DNA of 64,000 bases from Herpetosiphon geysericola (GTDB lineage Bacteria; Chloroflexota; Chloroflexia; Chloroflexales; Herpetosiphonaceae), in NCBI RefSeq assembly GCF_001306135.1, contig NZ_LGKP01000013.1, forward strand, positions 113,344-177,343, in the 5' to 3' direction. Position numbers and translations under genes: made by a program. Below are positions 27,101-35,862 of this stretch, one piece after another (the stretch's first letter is position 1; every line of letters starts with the position of its first letter). The notes beneath the pieces are model-generated. The model was not told the DNA's origin and searched no databases. It saw nothing but the letters and a program-made list of their open reading frames with translations.

Positions 27101-30100
27101 GCTCATTTGAATTCAAGCTTGCCGCTGATGCTCGCTTGAGCAGTGGTTGGCTGATTGCTTGGGGCTGCTGGTTGGTTTCCGCAGGTGCCACAATCACAAT
27201 CTGGCGCTGATCTGCATACAGCACCTGCTCGAAGGCGTGCAGCGCTTGGCTCGGTTGCAAGGGTGGCAAGCCACGTTGGCGTAGCTGCTCGACCAACATT
27301 GGGGTTGCCGCCAAGCCGATTCCATCCCATGCGCCCCAATTCAGCGCTGTCATTGCCCGACCTGCTTGGCGCTCGCTGGCGGCAAATGCATCGAGAAAGG
27401 CGTTGGCCGCCACATAATCGGGAATGCCACCGCCAAGCCCTGGCATAACCGAGGCAATCGATGAGCAATTAAGAAAGAAGGCTGGTTTTTGCTGATGGCG
27501 CTCAAGTGCCCGCGCCAAGAGCCATGTGCCCTTAACTTTTGGCTCAAGCACCGCCGCAAATTGCTCAGCGCTTTTGCTATGCAGCGACGCGACATCAGCA
27601 ATTCCTGCTGCTTGGATAACGCCAAAAATCCCAGCCTCGGTTGCTGCCAGCTCGGCGATAAGCTGCTCGACCTCGTGGGCAAGGCAAATATCAACTTGGC
27701 GATAGTGAGCAGTTGCGCCTAAGGCGGTAAGTTCAGCAAGCAAAGTTTTGCGCGCTTGGTCGAGCGCCGAGCGGCCAAGCAGGATTAAGGTTGGTTGGTT
27801 ATTGCTGGCCAAATGGCGAGCCAGCTGGGCGCCAACTCCACCAGCACCGCCAACAATCACAATCACGCGGCCTGGCAGTTCAGCAGGTTTGTGGCTGGTA
27901 GTGATCGCTGGCAAGGTTGCTAATGCACGGGCTAAGCGCTGACCGCCACGCCACGCCACCACGCCGTTGCTTGGTTGGAACTGCAACTCAAGCGCAAGTG
28001 CTTGGAGTTGTGCAGCAGCCTCAGCATTCAGCGCCAGCTCAAGCGCCACACATGGAATACCAAGGTGCTGATCTGGCAAGGCAGCAGCCAAGCCTGCAAT
28101 TAATGCTTGCTCTGGGGCAATCTGCTCTTGTTGCTCAATTGGGTAGGCTCCAGCAGTAACAACCCACAAACCTTCTGGCAGAGCTGCTTTGGGTTGAGCT
28201 AGGATCAATTTGCTCACTGCTAAAAGGTCTAACACGCCAGCAGTCGCTGGCTGATCGGATGTTGTAGGCCAATCAGCTAATATAATCAGGCCATAGCGCT
28301 GACCGTTGAGCGTTGCCAGCTGCTTCGGCAGCGATTCGCCGTTGGTTAGCACGCAGGGCTGATTGGTGGTGTTGAGCATTGCTGCAAGCTGCTTGGCTAG
28401 CTCATGATCGGGACTGGCAATCAGAATCCAGTGCTCGATTAGCTGCTCAGCGCTTGCAGGGAGGACAGTCGGTTGCCAAACCAGCTGTTGCAATAATGCT
28501 GGCGCAAATTTTGGTTGCGGAGCTTGAGCACTACTCAAATCATTTAATGTGAGCAATATCTGACCATCGGCAGCCTTGAGTTGTAAGCGATAACCATTTG
28601 GGGTCGATTGCAAGCTGACTGCGCTGATCTGCTGGCCGTGTAAGTGCGCAGATTGGTCGGGTGCTGGCCGCAGTTCAAGCGCTTGTGTTTTTGGCAGCAG
28701 GCGTTGGGCGGTTGGCAACCAATGGCGCTCACGGGCAAAAGGATAATTTGGCAACAGCACTCGGCGCCCTGTTCCGCTTGCCAGCGCTGGCAAATCGAAA
28801 TCAACGCCATGAACCCATAAGCGCCCAATTGCATTACGAATTGTGGCCTGATCATCCTCGCCACGGCGGAGCAGAGCCTCAACACTCCAGCCAAACTCGC
28901 GGCCTGCCAGGATTTGGCGCGCAAAAGCCGCCAACGTGCTGCCCGGCCCAATCTCAATAAAGATATCGAAGCCTTCAGCAATCAGCTGTTCAAGGGCAGG
29001 CGCAAAACGAACTGGCGCAACAACTTGGCTGGCCCAGTAAGTAGCGTCGAGTTTGGCAGGGCCGCGCATCCATTCAACCGTGATGCTGCTCAACAATGGA
29101 ATGGCTGGAATTGTTGGCTCAAGCGCGCTGGCTGCTTCGGCAATGGCTTGGACAGCGGGCTGCGTCAAGGGCGAGTGATAGGCCATTGTGTGATTCACGA
29201 TCACTGCATTAAAGCCATCACGCTCTAGTTGCTCTAGGGTGCGTTTGACTGCGCTGCGCGTGCCTGAGATAACCACTTGATTGGGCGTGTTGTAGGCAGC
29301 GATACTTAGTGGCGCTGTTTGTTGGGCCACCAGCGCCGCAACCAACGCTTCGGGCGCAAATACTGCTGCCATCATGCCAGGCTCTGCCAAGCTTGCCATG
29401 AGTTGGCCGCGCGCTCGTGCTAGCTCCAAAACTGCCTCAAAACTAAGCACGCCTGCAATGCATGCTGCCGCCAGCTCGCCAACACTATGGCCCACAACTG
29501 CGTCGGGCTTGAGTCCCCAACTCAGTACTAGCCGTGCTAAGGCAACTTCAAAAGCAACCAACAGCGGTTGAGTAACTTCAGTATCAGCTAAATCTGCACT
29601 TTCAACATCTGCTGCAAAACACCATTCAAGCAGGGTTCGACCTTTGATCAGGCCAAGTTGCTCCGAGGCTGCATCAAAGGTGTCCTTAAACATAGCTTCT
29701 CGTTGATAGAGCAACGCTCCTTGTTGCGGATATTGCGCGCCTTGGCCTGCAAACATTAGCACTACTTTGCGCCGTTTGGTCACGAGCGGCCCAACCAACA
29801 GGCTTGGTTCAACAGTGCCAGCAGCATAATGCTCTAAGCTTGTGGCTACCGCTGCCAGATCAGCGCTGACGATGGCTGCCCGCTGGGCAAACACTTCGCG
29901 TTCTGCTAAACTGAAATACAAGTCTGCTACACATAACGAATGCTCAACTCGAATTCGTTCAGCCAAGCCAGCAGCAAGTTGGCGCAAGGCCTGTTCATTG
30001 CGAGCCGAAATTGGGATAAGCTGTAGCATAGCCTCGGCGTTTTCAGCGACTGGATTTGGTGGCGCTTCCTCAAGAATGATATGGGCATTCGTGCCGCCAA

Positions 30101-33100
30101 AGCCAAAGCTGTTAACTCCAGCGCGCAACGGTTGCGGCCCCTGCCATGCTTGCAGTGTCGTGTTAATCGCCATACCAGCAGGCTCCAGTTCGAAGCGATG
30201 ATTGGGCGTTGTATAGTGCAAGCTTGGCGGAATTTGGCGCTGCTGCAGCATCAAAATCACTTTGATCAGCGCAGGAATACCTGCGGCGTTGAGTAAATGA
30301 CCCAGATTGGTTTTGACCGAGCCAATCAAGCGTGGCGCTGCATTACTCGCAGGCGGAAAGATTTGGGCTAATGAGCGAGCCTCAGTTGGGTCGCCAATTG
30401 CTGTGCCTGTGCCATGAGCCTCGATATACGAAACACTCGCCGGATCGATCTGGGCCTCTGTATAAGCTTGGCGCAAGGCTTCTGCTTGGCGCAACGGATT
30501 GGGAGCCATTGGGCTGAGCGAGCGGCCATCATTATTAATTGCCGAGCCGCGAATCAACGCCAGCACGTTATCGCCATGGTGTTGAGCCTTGCTTAGGCGC
30601 TCAATAATCAAGATTCCAGCCCCTTCACCAAGCACAATTCCATCGGCTGCATCGTCGAAGGCTCGACAACGTCCGCTTGGCGAGAGTGCTCCAGCTCGAT
30701 CCAACAGCTGAAATGGCGTTTCAGTCAGGTTGAGGTTTATCCCACCAACAATCGCCAGATCGCAATCGCCAACCAAGAGGCTGGTGCGCGCTAGATGCAG
30801 CGCAACCAAGGTCGATGAGCAGGCAGTATCGATCGCAATCGCTGGGCCATTCAAATCAAGACAATGGGCAATCCGTCCTGCAATCAGGTTGCGCATGTTG
30901 CCAGTTGCCGCCGATGGGTGTAATTGTTCGCTATTGGCTAGCAGCGGCAGCAACAGCTCTTGATACGAGGCCTCGCCAACCCCAATAAAGACGCCAACCC
31001 GCCGCTGTTCGCGCCGCTGGGCTGCATAGCCAGCACGTTCTAAGGCGTGGTAGGCCAATTCCAACAGGATTCGCTGTTGCGGGTCCATCGCTGCTGCTTC
31101 GGCAGGGCTAAGCTTAAAAAAGCTAGGATCAAAATAACTCACAGCATCTAATTGGCTGCCCCATGCTTGGCCTTGTGGTGCAGGACTAGCAAGGCCATCG
31201 AGCCGTTCGCGTGGTAGTTGCCTAACGCTATCGACGCCAGCCACCAGATTGGCCCAAAATTCTTCAGGCGTTGCAGCATCAGGTAGCCGACAGGCCATGC
31301 CAATAATAGCAATTGGCTCAGGTGTCGCGCTAGGCTGGTACTGGATTAGCTCCGGTTCTCTATTCTGGTTTGACATAACTGTTGATTGCATTTGCAGCCA
31401 AGCAGCGAGGCCAGCAGGGGTTGGCTGTTCGCGCAGCGCAGCAACATCAGGCTCGACATTAAAGCGATCGCCAATCGCCGCCAACAGATCCATTAATTGC
31501 AATGAGGTAGCGCCAAGATCAAACACTGAATCGTGCAGCCCAATCTGGCTGGGATCAATGCCGATGATTTGGCTACAAAGTTGAATGATTGTTTGTTCGA
31601 TGCTGGCGGGAGCCATGCTGGCCGCTGGTTGGTTGCGTTCTGCCAACGCCGTTTGGACGGCGCCAATTAGGCCGCTAAACTCGCCAGCTTCGTAGCGTTG
31701 GCGCAACTCAGTACGCCTAATTTTACCGCTGGTTGTGCGCGGGAACTGGCTGGCACGTAGTGGCACAATCTCAATTGCGGTCGTGCCCGTGGTGCGGCGC
31801 ATAGCGCGAAGCAGCTCATTAATTGCTGGCAAGACAGATTGCCAAGCATTCAGCGCCAAAAAAACGATGACGCGCTCTTGTGGATTGCCAACGCCACAGA
31901 CAGCGATGCGTTTTGGATTCAGCCCTTTGATGCTGGTTACAAGGGCTTCAAGGTCGGGTGCATGATGCTTGTGGCCATTCACAATCACAATTTCCTTGGC
32001 ACGCCCAGTGATGACCAAACGTCCGTTGTGCAGAAAACCAAGGTCGCCAGTGCGCAGCCAACCATCACAAAATGCTGTCGCCTGATCATTGCTGCGATAA
32101 TAACCGCGCATTAACTGCAGCCCTGCAACCTGAATATGGCCAACGTGGTCAGCAGGAAGCGGCTGATCAGCAGCATCGACGATTCGTACATGGCAATCAG
32201 GAATTGGCACCCCAACATCAACTAGCTCTAAATAGCGTGTTTGATCGTTCAAATTGTGCTGTTCAGCGACGATCCTAACCCGCTCTTCTTGAAGCAGAAT
32301 CTGGCGATCAACAAGATGGGTCAACATCCCTGTGCCAAGCGGCGATAGCGTAACCCCAACACTAGCTTCGGCCAAGCCATACACTGGCAACAGAGCTTGT
32401 GCGGCGAAGCCTGTCGCAGCCACATGGCGAAGAAACGCCCGACAGCGCTCGGCTACAATTGGCTCTGCGCCAACAATCAACAATCGCACACAGCTCAAAT
32501 CAAGCCCTGTCAGCTGGTCTGGTTTAACCCGTCGGGTTACCAAATCTAAGGCAAACGGAGCTGCTGTCAACAATGTGGCTCGATGGCGATGGGTTTGTTC
32601 TAGCCAGCTGGCTGGGCGGCGGGCAAAGTAAAATTCATCAATTTTGACCTGTTTAATCCCAGCTGCTAGCGGCAATAAGTGAGCGGCAATCAGGCCCATA
32701 TCGTGATAATAGGGCATCCAACTAACGACGCAATCATTGGAATCAATCGCACAGGCACTGCCCATTTGGCGCAAATTGGCTAGCAAACCAGCGTGAGTTA
32801 GCTCGATGCCTCGTGGCTCGCCAGTGCTGCCCGATGAAAATTGGAGATAGGCGAGATCGCCAGCTGCTGCTGGCGTTGAACTTGATGAGTCTGAGCGAAA
32901 TAATTGAACCGTTGCAGTTGACCATGGTCCAGCAAGCGCCTGCTGTTCGTGCTGCAACGGCGAGGCTTCAGCAAGCAATGCCTCACCAATGGCGGCACTA
33001 GTAAGGAGTGCTGGTTGCTCAAGCGTCTGCCAAATTGCCCGAATTCGCGCTGGTTCGGCGGCAAGCGGGGCGGGAATCAAGCCAGCGAGGATTGCACCCC

Positions 33101-33347
33101 AAAAACCAGCCAGAAAATCGGCACTTGCTTCGAGCGCAATTAATAGCACTTGGCCTGCAACCAGCCCATTGCGCCCTAGCTCCGTAGCGACCTGTTGCGC
33201 TGTTATATACAGTTCGCGATAGCTAATCGCTTGTTCGTGGTCAGCAGCTGCCCGATGAATAATCACTTGGTCGGGTGTGGTTTCTGCGCTAGCTCGCAAC
33301 AGATCAGGCAGCGTCCGAATAGTGCGCGACAACAAATCAGCAACCAT
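21126..33347 (-). CDS. hybrid PKS-NRPS megasynthase: FAAL-ACP-KS-AT-KR-ACP-C-A-PCP-C-AAR-like
   Basis: 4073 residues. Domains: fatty acyl-AMP ligase 1-560 (SSGSTGEPRG at 171, FYFARRPASW); ACP, Ser615; KS 675-1095, Cys843 in DTACSS plus EAHGTGT and GHLLNAAG; AT 1195-1490, Ser1288 in GHSVGE, with AYHS closer to malonyl than methylmalonyl types; KR about 1600-2010, GGAGGVG and Tyr1978 in YVAAN; ACP, Ser2115; C 2180-2590, HHSIADG; A 2630-3130 with FTSGSTGQPKG, HYGPTE, YRTGDL; PCP, Ser3182; C 3240-3670, HHIIGDG; and 3690-4073 resembling cyanobacterial acyl-ACP reductase (GLGSIG, Cys4007). All key residues checked are present. Predicted path: fatty acid loading, one ketide, keto reduction, one amino acid, reductive release. 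No DH, ER, TE or epimerase. GGAG lies 8 bases before the ATG. Confidence 0.93.
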   Translation of the reverse strand: MVADLLSRTIRTLPDLLRASAETTPDQVIIHRAAADHEQAISYRELYITAQQVATELGRNGLVAGQVLLIALEASADFLAGFWGAILAGLIPAPLAAEPARIRAIWQTLEQPALLTSAAIGEALLAEASPLQHEQQALAGPWSTATVQLFRSDSSSSTPAAAGDLAYLQFSSGSTGEPRGIELTHAGLLANLRQMGSACAIDSNDCVVSWMPYYHDMGLIAAHLLPLAAGIKQVKIDEFYFARRPASWLEQTHRHRATLLTAAPFALDLVTRRVKPDQLTGLDLSCVRLLIVGAEPIVAERCRAFLRHVAATGFAAQALLPVYGLAEASVGVTLSPLGTGMLTHLVDRQILLQEERVRIVAEQHNLNDQTRYLELVDVGVPIPDCHVRIVDAADQPLPADHVGHIQVAGLQLMRGYYRSNDQATAFCDGWLRTGDLGFLHNGRLVITGRAKEIVIVNGHKHHAPDLEALVTSIKGLNPKRIAVCGVGNPQERVIVFLALNAWQSVLPAINELLRAMRRTTGTTAIEIVPLRASQFPRTTSGKIRRTELRQRYEAGEFSGLIGAVQTALAERNQPAASMAPASIEQTIIQLCSQIIGIDPSQIGLHDSVFDLGATSLQLMDLLAAIGDRFNVEPDVAALREQPTPAGLAAWLQMQSTVMSNQNREPELIQYQPSATPEPIAIIGMACRLPDAATPEEFWANLVAGVDSVRQLPRERLDGLASPAPQGQAWGSQLDAVSYFDPSFFKLSPAEAAAMDPQQRILLELAYHALERAGYAAQRREQRRVGVFIGVGEASYQELLLPLLANSEQLHPSAATGNMRNLIAGRIAHCLDLNGPAIAIDTACSSTLVALHLARTSLLVGDCDLAIVGGINLNLTETPFQLLDRAGALSPSGRCRAFDDAADGIVLGEGAGILIIERLSKAQHHGDNVLALIRGSAINNDGRSLSPMAPNPLRQAEALRQAYTEAQIDPASVSYIEAHGTGTAIGDPTEARSLAQIFPPASNAAPRLIGSVKTNLGHLLNAAGIPALIKVILMLQQRQIPPSLHYTTPNHRFELEPAGMAINTTLQAWQGPQPLRAGVNSFGFGGTNAHIILEEAPPNPVAENAEAMLQLIPISARNEQALRQLAAGLAERIRVEHSLCVADLYFSLAEREVFAQRAAIVSADLAAVATSLEHYAAGTVEPSLLVGPLVTKRRKVVLMFAGQGAQYPQQGALLYQREAMFKDTFDAASEQLGLIKGRTLLEWCFAADVESADLADTEVTQPLLVAFEVALARLVLSWGLKPDAVVGHSVGELAAACIAGVLSFEAVLELARARGQLMASLAEPGMMAAVFAPEALVAALVAQQTAPLSIAAYNTPNQVVISGTRSAVKRTLEQLERDGFNAVIVNHTMAYHSPLTQPAVQAIAEAASALEPTIPAIPLLSSITVEWMRGPAKLDATYWASQVVAPVRFAPALEQLIAEGFDIFIEIGPGSTLAAFARQILAGREFGWSVEALLRRGEDDQATIRNAIGRLWVHGVDFDLPALASGTGRRVLLPNYPFARERHWLPTAQRLLPKTQALELRPAPDQSAHLHGQQISAVSLQSTPNGYRLQLKAADGQILLTLNDLSSAQAPQPKFAPALLQQLVWQPTVLPASAEQLIEHWILIASPDHELAKQLAAMLNTTNQPCVLTNGESLPKQLATLNGQRYGLIILADWPTTSDQPATAGVLDLLAVSKLILAQPKAALPEGLWVVTAGAYPIEQQEQIAPEQALIAGLAAALPDQHLGIPCVALELALNAEAAAQLQALALELQFQPSNGVVAWRGGQRLARALATLPAITTSHKPAELPGRVIVIVGGAGGVGAQLARHLASNNQPTLILLGRSALDQARKTLLAELTALGATAHYRQVDICLAHEVEQLIAELAATEAGIFGVIQAAGIADVASLHSKSAEQFAAVLEPKVKGTWLLARALERHQQKPAFFLNCSSIASVMPGLGGGIPDYVAANAFLDAFAASERQAGRAMTALNWGAWDGIGLAATPMLVEQLRQRGLPPLQPSQALHAFEQVLYADQRQIVIVAPAETNQQPQAISQPLLKRASAASLNSNELSQHIQALVAKALKLPAEQIATDASFLALGLDSLQAVDLVKQLEQATGTILPLTLFFEFQTISQLAAHLSTLLDAEQPATQSIDTVVQTIPQISSAAPFPLAPAQIAFYVGHQLYPESPAFTLICQQIAGLLDPTVLQAAFSYLVARHPMLRAKFEPVDQAQAEPRQRIIDPNLLPPSLWFEQHEAPADRAAFEQHLAHYHFDLLNPPLFRVVLCNAAADRWDLYLLLHHSIADGWSTSILLDELWQVYTKLVQKQPIALPALTTSFEQYTIQTLQTAASIQASADRNWWQALFHQHSAALAWSLPNDAPADQTIDYQIGSIYRQLDATTSSQLRQHAASSDVSLFHLLLAIYARQLAAWSQTNAIAINVAEHGRGIRLTGIEQIVGCCADHLPLPLELAANQQITDLAIVIRDQWAQIQQHATVAALDLARLAGVRQQTGPRAPGAASFSLARFPASLPADCPIEIEALTASTATAATKLSLLISEVNGQLQATWMYATTAFQAQTIEQLADSYQRELVTLGQPTIQHAAPESPPHIDPSLLTPARILAQCLRHSERIAVKAEGATLTYAQLASSADRVARWLLANGARPNQPVGLLTQPTIASVIGIVGALWAGVPWLGLNASYPLRQLETQMDQASVQLALYHGQTNELAQQLQASTANQLALLNLDQLLQAPFEPALTPKIASPKPDDLAYVMFTSGSTGQPKGVPISQRSLANYLNWLVERFDYGPNDRLLQTAALSFDAAISQILGPLTAGGSVILLAPLVVRDPIGLLEALERERPTIWRSVPALWESLITTIERRIAEGQAPPTLAELRLIGVGGEALPASYVRRWMDIYGQRQQIVNHYGPTEATINATAYLVEQRPSTASAQIPIGKPISGAITRVLDQKGNLCPALTTGELYIGGIGLATGYLGRPDLTARQFVPDPLGSGARLYRTGDLVRELADGNLVFIGRADEQIKLRGYRIEPAEIEAALHEHPAITKAVCLVADAEQPTLVAYVEPKASLPSELELRRWLAKRLPPQMIPQRFLEVATIPISSSGKIDRGHLRGLPIPAPTSVEHGALPQTPSEQLVAEIWQAVLKLPSVTRDADFFELGGDSLLLLQVLTRLEGRVPVLPRAATLYQHSTLASFAQALDAATSNQQPNQTHHSAQTAHASFALTPAQIGFLLAETLDPATPTTWCARLAINGPLDRTLLQQALTMLVQRHEMLRVRMLVDQRPPRQQVQANTEPIQISFNDLMPALAAGANPTQLIEHYWHAEQAERFELEQLPLLRMRVLQLAPNRHIWLIAAHHIIGDGWSAWVFGQELLQMYDALVADKTANLPALRSSFRDYVNIIQQSNNASAASYWRDIFRQAYHRPLLQARNPAQASTPLLESHVLPATTLGQLRQLAATAGVTPYLVLLSVFIHQLRQLTGVDDLVIGTAHAGRDLALPDIERIFGCFATALPIRFSYSQPAKSAQALLAPVAQAFRNAYQHALAPSEIARLIGLNNGNAAITATGAQFFFTFLDFDALGSLSSETLTLDWANSQTEIQPPLGATELLFAARAANGELRLTLQAAPTKLDPATLQHLLDGIIADIQLLLAKPNQSASSMIQFDNRQRNVQTAPLDAALIGYLPPSSSIAAILGLKGAESTIREQLRKLLFADGQPRWVELLETPIGASAMLCLPWFAEELRPEHAAELESAIAASMLLAQARGARCVSLAGMLPALTGYGFGVLRAIEGDQQARPALTTGHATTVVAVSQTVEAVLKASRRQLADSDLAMLGLGSIGQSVLQVILRSLPHPRSLVLCDTAANQQRLVDLMTLIRQTTGYIGPIEIVAAASGVPKAVYQAQIIVAATSTAGIIEVERLQAGTILVDDSFPPCLDPKRAIERMQTRGDVLIVGGGQLTCGPSQRTIDLPLGDDSVRERILAEILPDAAASCQLEALLWATDPTLPLTRGLVEVEAALRYRDAVIKAGFGPAPLHLQGFLPNPQLLATREIAQTSDQQ

Positions 33348-33511
33348 GCGGCATTCTCCAGTAGAGCCTTCCTCGAAAAGACGTTGATAACAGGATTGCC
33401 GTTCTCATGGAAATGACCAAGGTTCTGGACATGTATCAGCGTACAATGGGCGGCGCAGCGATTTTTTCGTTAAGAGAATACCACAAGCTCGCCGATGAAT
33501 GGTGTTTTGAC

Positions 33512-34138
33512 CTAAGGTAACGTAATTTTACGAATTGGCCCTGGTTCTGCTTGACGCGGCCCTACGGTCTGCCAATCCACAAAGTAATAGCTGCGACTAT
33601 CAGGACTCCATGCATTGTTACATCCAGTCGTGTAGGGGGTTGATGGGAGATCGATGACAATGGTTCCACGCTCTCCTGTCACTGGATCACGTTCCCAAAT
33701 CTGTGATCCATTCGCCACATAGCGTCCATCGGGCGAGGGATTCCATTGCGGAATCTCCCCATTATACGTACTCGGTGATAGTGGATGTGTTAAGGTCGTC
33801 GTATCCGTCACGATGCCATTGGGAATATCGTATAACCAGCGTTGCTCCACCAAGACCACATCAGCGGCATACCAACGGAGTTCCGGGATGACATCAAGAT
33901 CCGTGGTGGAAAGCGGAATTGTGATCGTCATGATAGTAGTGAGATCGAATATCTGAACATCAGAGATACCTTCATAGCGATCTTCAGCTATATAGGCGAT
34001 CAGATAGTTATGCGATGGTGAGAGTCTACAGCCAGTAACAACCACATTCGGAATGACAATTGGCGCAACCCGATCGCGTTCTGAAGCACAGCCACTAACG
34101 AACCCAAACAGCAGTATTCCAAGGTAATACCAGCGCAT
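33512..34138 (-). CDS. lipoprotein with TolB/WD40-like beta-propeller repeats
   Basis: 208 residues. A lipoprotein signal MRWYYLGILLFGFVSGCASE places it on the outer face of the membrane. Two blade-like motifs are visible: SPSHNYLIAYIA near the N-terminus and SPDGRYVANGSQIWERDPVTGE and SPDSRSYYFVDW later, the pattern of TolB-type propellers. Only three or four blades would fit, so the propeller is partial or assembles with a partner. It lies 164 bases upstream of the megasynthase on the same strand; no functional tie is evident. Confidence 0.7.
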   Translation of the reverse strand: MRWYYLGILLFGFVSGCASERDRVAPIVIPNVVVTGCRLSPSHNYLIAYIAEDRYEGISDVQIFDLTTIMTITIPLSTTDLDVIPELRWYAADVVLVEQRWLYDIPNGIVTDTTTLTHPLSPSTYNGEIPQWNPSPDGRYVANGSQIWERDPVTGERGTIVIDLPSTPYTTGCNNAWSPDSRSYYFVDWQTVGPRQAEPGPIRKITLP

Positions 34139-34331
34139 GCTTGCCCCTTTCTTCGGTTATCTCAGCGTAGTAGCTTAAGTATAGCGCTCCTTGGCGTAAA
34201 AAATGCCTTGTTCAAAGCGCACTAGCCGATATTGCTCTCAAATTATGTGAAAAATCGTACAAATTACCTATTGTTATTTACTTCACAAAGGTGTAGAATC
34301 GATAACGTGCGGTAACAACAGGAGGCCCAAA

Positions 34332-35624
34332 ATGCAAAAAGTTATTATTATTGGGGCTGGGTTTGCTGGCCTGCGAGCAGCCAAAACCTTAGCTGGCAAA
34401 AACCTCGATGTATTATTAATCGATCAACAAAATTATCATTGTTTTCAACCGCTGCTCTATCAAGTGGCAACTGCTGGCTTGGAGCCAGAGCAAATTGCCT
34501 ACCCCGTGCGCGGCATTATGCACAATTGGCCGGGGGTGCGCTTTTTGATGGCTCGCGTCGAGCACATTGACCGCAGTGCCAAACAGGTGCAAACCACAAT
34601 GGGCAGCTTTAGCTATGATTATTTAATTGTCGCTGCTGGTGGCCAAACCAACTATTTTGGCAATCGCGAGCTTGAGCAATATAGCTTTGGCCTGAAAACC
34701 TTAAACGATGCAGAGCAGTTGCGCAACCATTTATTAAGCACCTTCGAACGCGCTGCCTACGAATCCGACCCCAAGGTGCGCCAAGCTTTACACACCTTTG
34801 TGGTGGTTGGCGGCGGCCCAACCGGAGTCGAATTGGCTGGCGCGATTCGCGAATTGGTTAAGCATGTCTTGGTGCGCGATTTTCCCCAGCTCGAAAATCG
34901 CCAAGTCCAAGTGATTTTGCTTGAAGCCACCGATAAAGTGCTGGGCATGTTTCCAAAACGTTTGCAACAAAAAACCTTGCGCCGTTTAGAGCAAATGGGT
35001 GTTGATGTGCGCTTAAATACGGCGGTTGAGGGCGCTAGTGCCGATCAGGTGCAACTTAAAGGTGGCGAGGTGATTCCCACCCACACCCTGATTTGGGCGG
35101 CTGGGGTGCAAGGCGTTAGCTTGGCTCAAAGCCTTGAATTGGCCCTCGTGCGCGGCAATCGGGTGCAAGTGCAGCCCGACCTGAGCCTCGCCGATGATCC
35201 GGTGGTCTACATCGTTGGCGATTTGGCCTATATCGAACAGGCAGGCAAAGCATTGCCGCAAGTTGCTCCAGTTGCGATTCAACAAGCGGTGACGGCAGCG
35301 AAAAATATTCTGCAACACAGCACAGGTCAAGCAACCAGCAACTTTGTCTATCGTGATCGTGGCTCAATGGCTACAATTGGGCGCAATGCAGCGGTGGCCT
35401 ATATTTTTGGGCTTCAGTTCTGGGGCTTTCCTGCTTGGGTCGTCTGGCTGTTCATTCACCTGATGAGCTTGGTTGGCTTTCGCAATCGCGTGGTCGTCTT
35501 AATCAACTGGGCCTACAATTACTTCTTTTATGATCAAGCAATTCGCTTGATTACTGCCAATCGCAAGCCTGGCGATGTTGATCTAGCCCCAGCGCTTGAG
35601 CATATTCAAGCCACAACCAAATAA
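34332..35624 (+). CDS. ndh: type II NADH dehydrogenase (NDH-2)
   Basis: 430 residues, the usual NDH-2 length. The FAD-binding motif is IIGAGFAGLRAAK at the N-terminus, followed by the family signature NYHCFQPLLYQVATAGL. The NADH-binding Rossmann motif is VVGGGPTGVELAGAI near residue 157, and the second FAD contact is YIVGDLAYIEQ. The C-terminus has hydrophobic stretches (WGFPAWVVWLFIHLMSLVGF) that attach the enzyme to the membrane. It passes electrons from NADH to quinone without pumping protons. GGAGG lies 7 bases before the ATG. Single gene with its own terminator. Confidence 0.93.
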   Translation: MQKVIIIGAGFAGLRAAKTLAGKNLDVLLIDQQNYHCFQPLLYQVATAGLEPEQIAYPVRGIMHNWPGVRFLMARVEHIDRSAKQVQTTMGSFSYDYLIVAAGGQTNYFGNRELEQYSFGLKTLNDAEQLRNHLLSTFERAAYESDPKVRQALHTFVVVGGGPTGVELAGAIRELVKHVLVRDFPQLENRQVQVILLEATDKVLGMFPKRLQQKTLRRLEQMGVDVRLNTAVEGASADQVQLKGGEVIPTHTLIWAAGVQGVSLAQSLELALVRGNRVQVQPDLSLADDPVVYIVGDLAYIEQAGKALPQVAPVAIQQAVTAAKNILQHSTGQATSNFVYRDRGSMATIGRNAAVAYIFGLQFWGFPAWVVWLFIHLMSLVGFRNRVVVLINWAYNYFFYDQAIRLITANRKPGDVDLAPALEHIQATTK

Positions 35625-35634
35625 ATAACCTACT

Positions 35635-35664
35635 AGCGCCAACAAGCTCAGTTGGCGCTGGTTT
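35635..35664 (+). terminator. rho-independent terminator of ndh
   Basis: AGCGCCAAC (35635-35643) and GTTGGCGCT (35651-35659) pair perfectly around a 7-base loop, followed by GGTTTTT. It begins 10 bases after the ndh stop. Confidence 0.85.
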
Positions 35665-35862
35665 TTAATCTTTCCAATAGATATTCAATAATCGAACAAT
35701 GTTCAGTATGAGAAGTCAGTCAAAGCGCGGGATTAAATGGGTTGAATCGCGAGCTTGGCTGCTATTACAAGCTAAATTATGGAATTTATCGATGCACAAT
35801 CAAAAATCGAACGTTGTTCTTAAATGCCATACCTTGGTATTTTACTTTCAGCTGCGGTATGC

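Noticed and set aside
21284..33416. Many plus-strand and alternate-frame reading frames across the megasynthase
   Set aside because: They lack ribosome sites and their translations read as shadows of the Ala/Gln/Leu-rich minus-strand protein.
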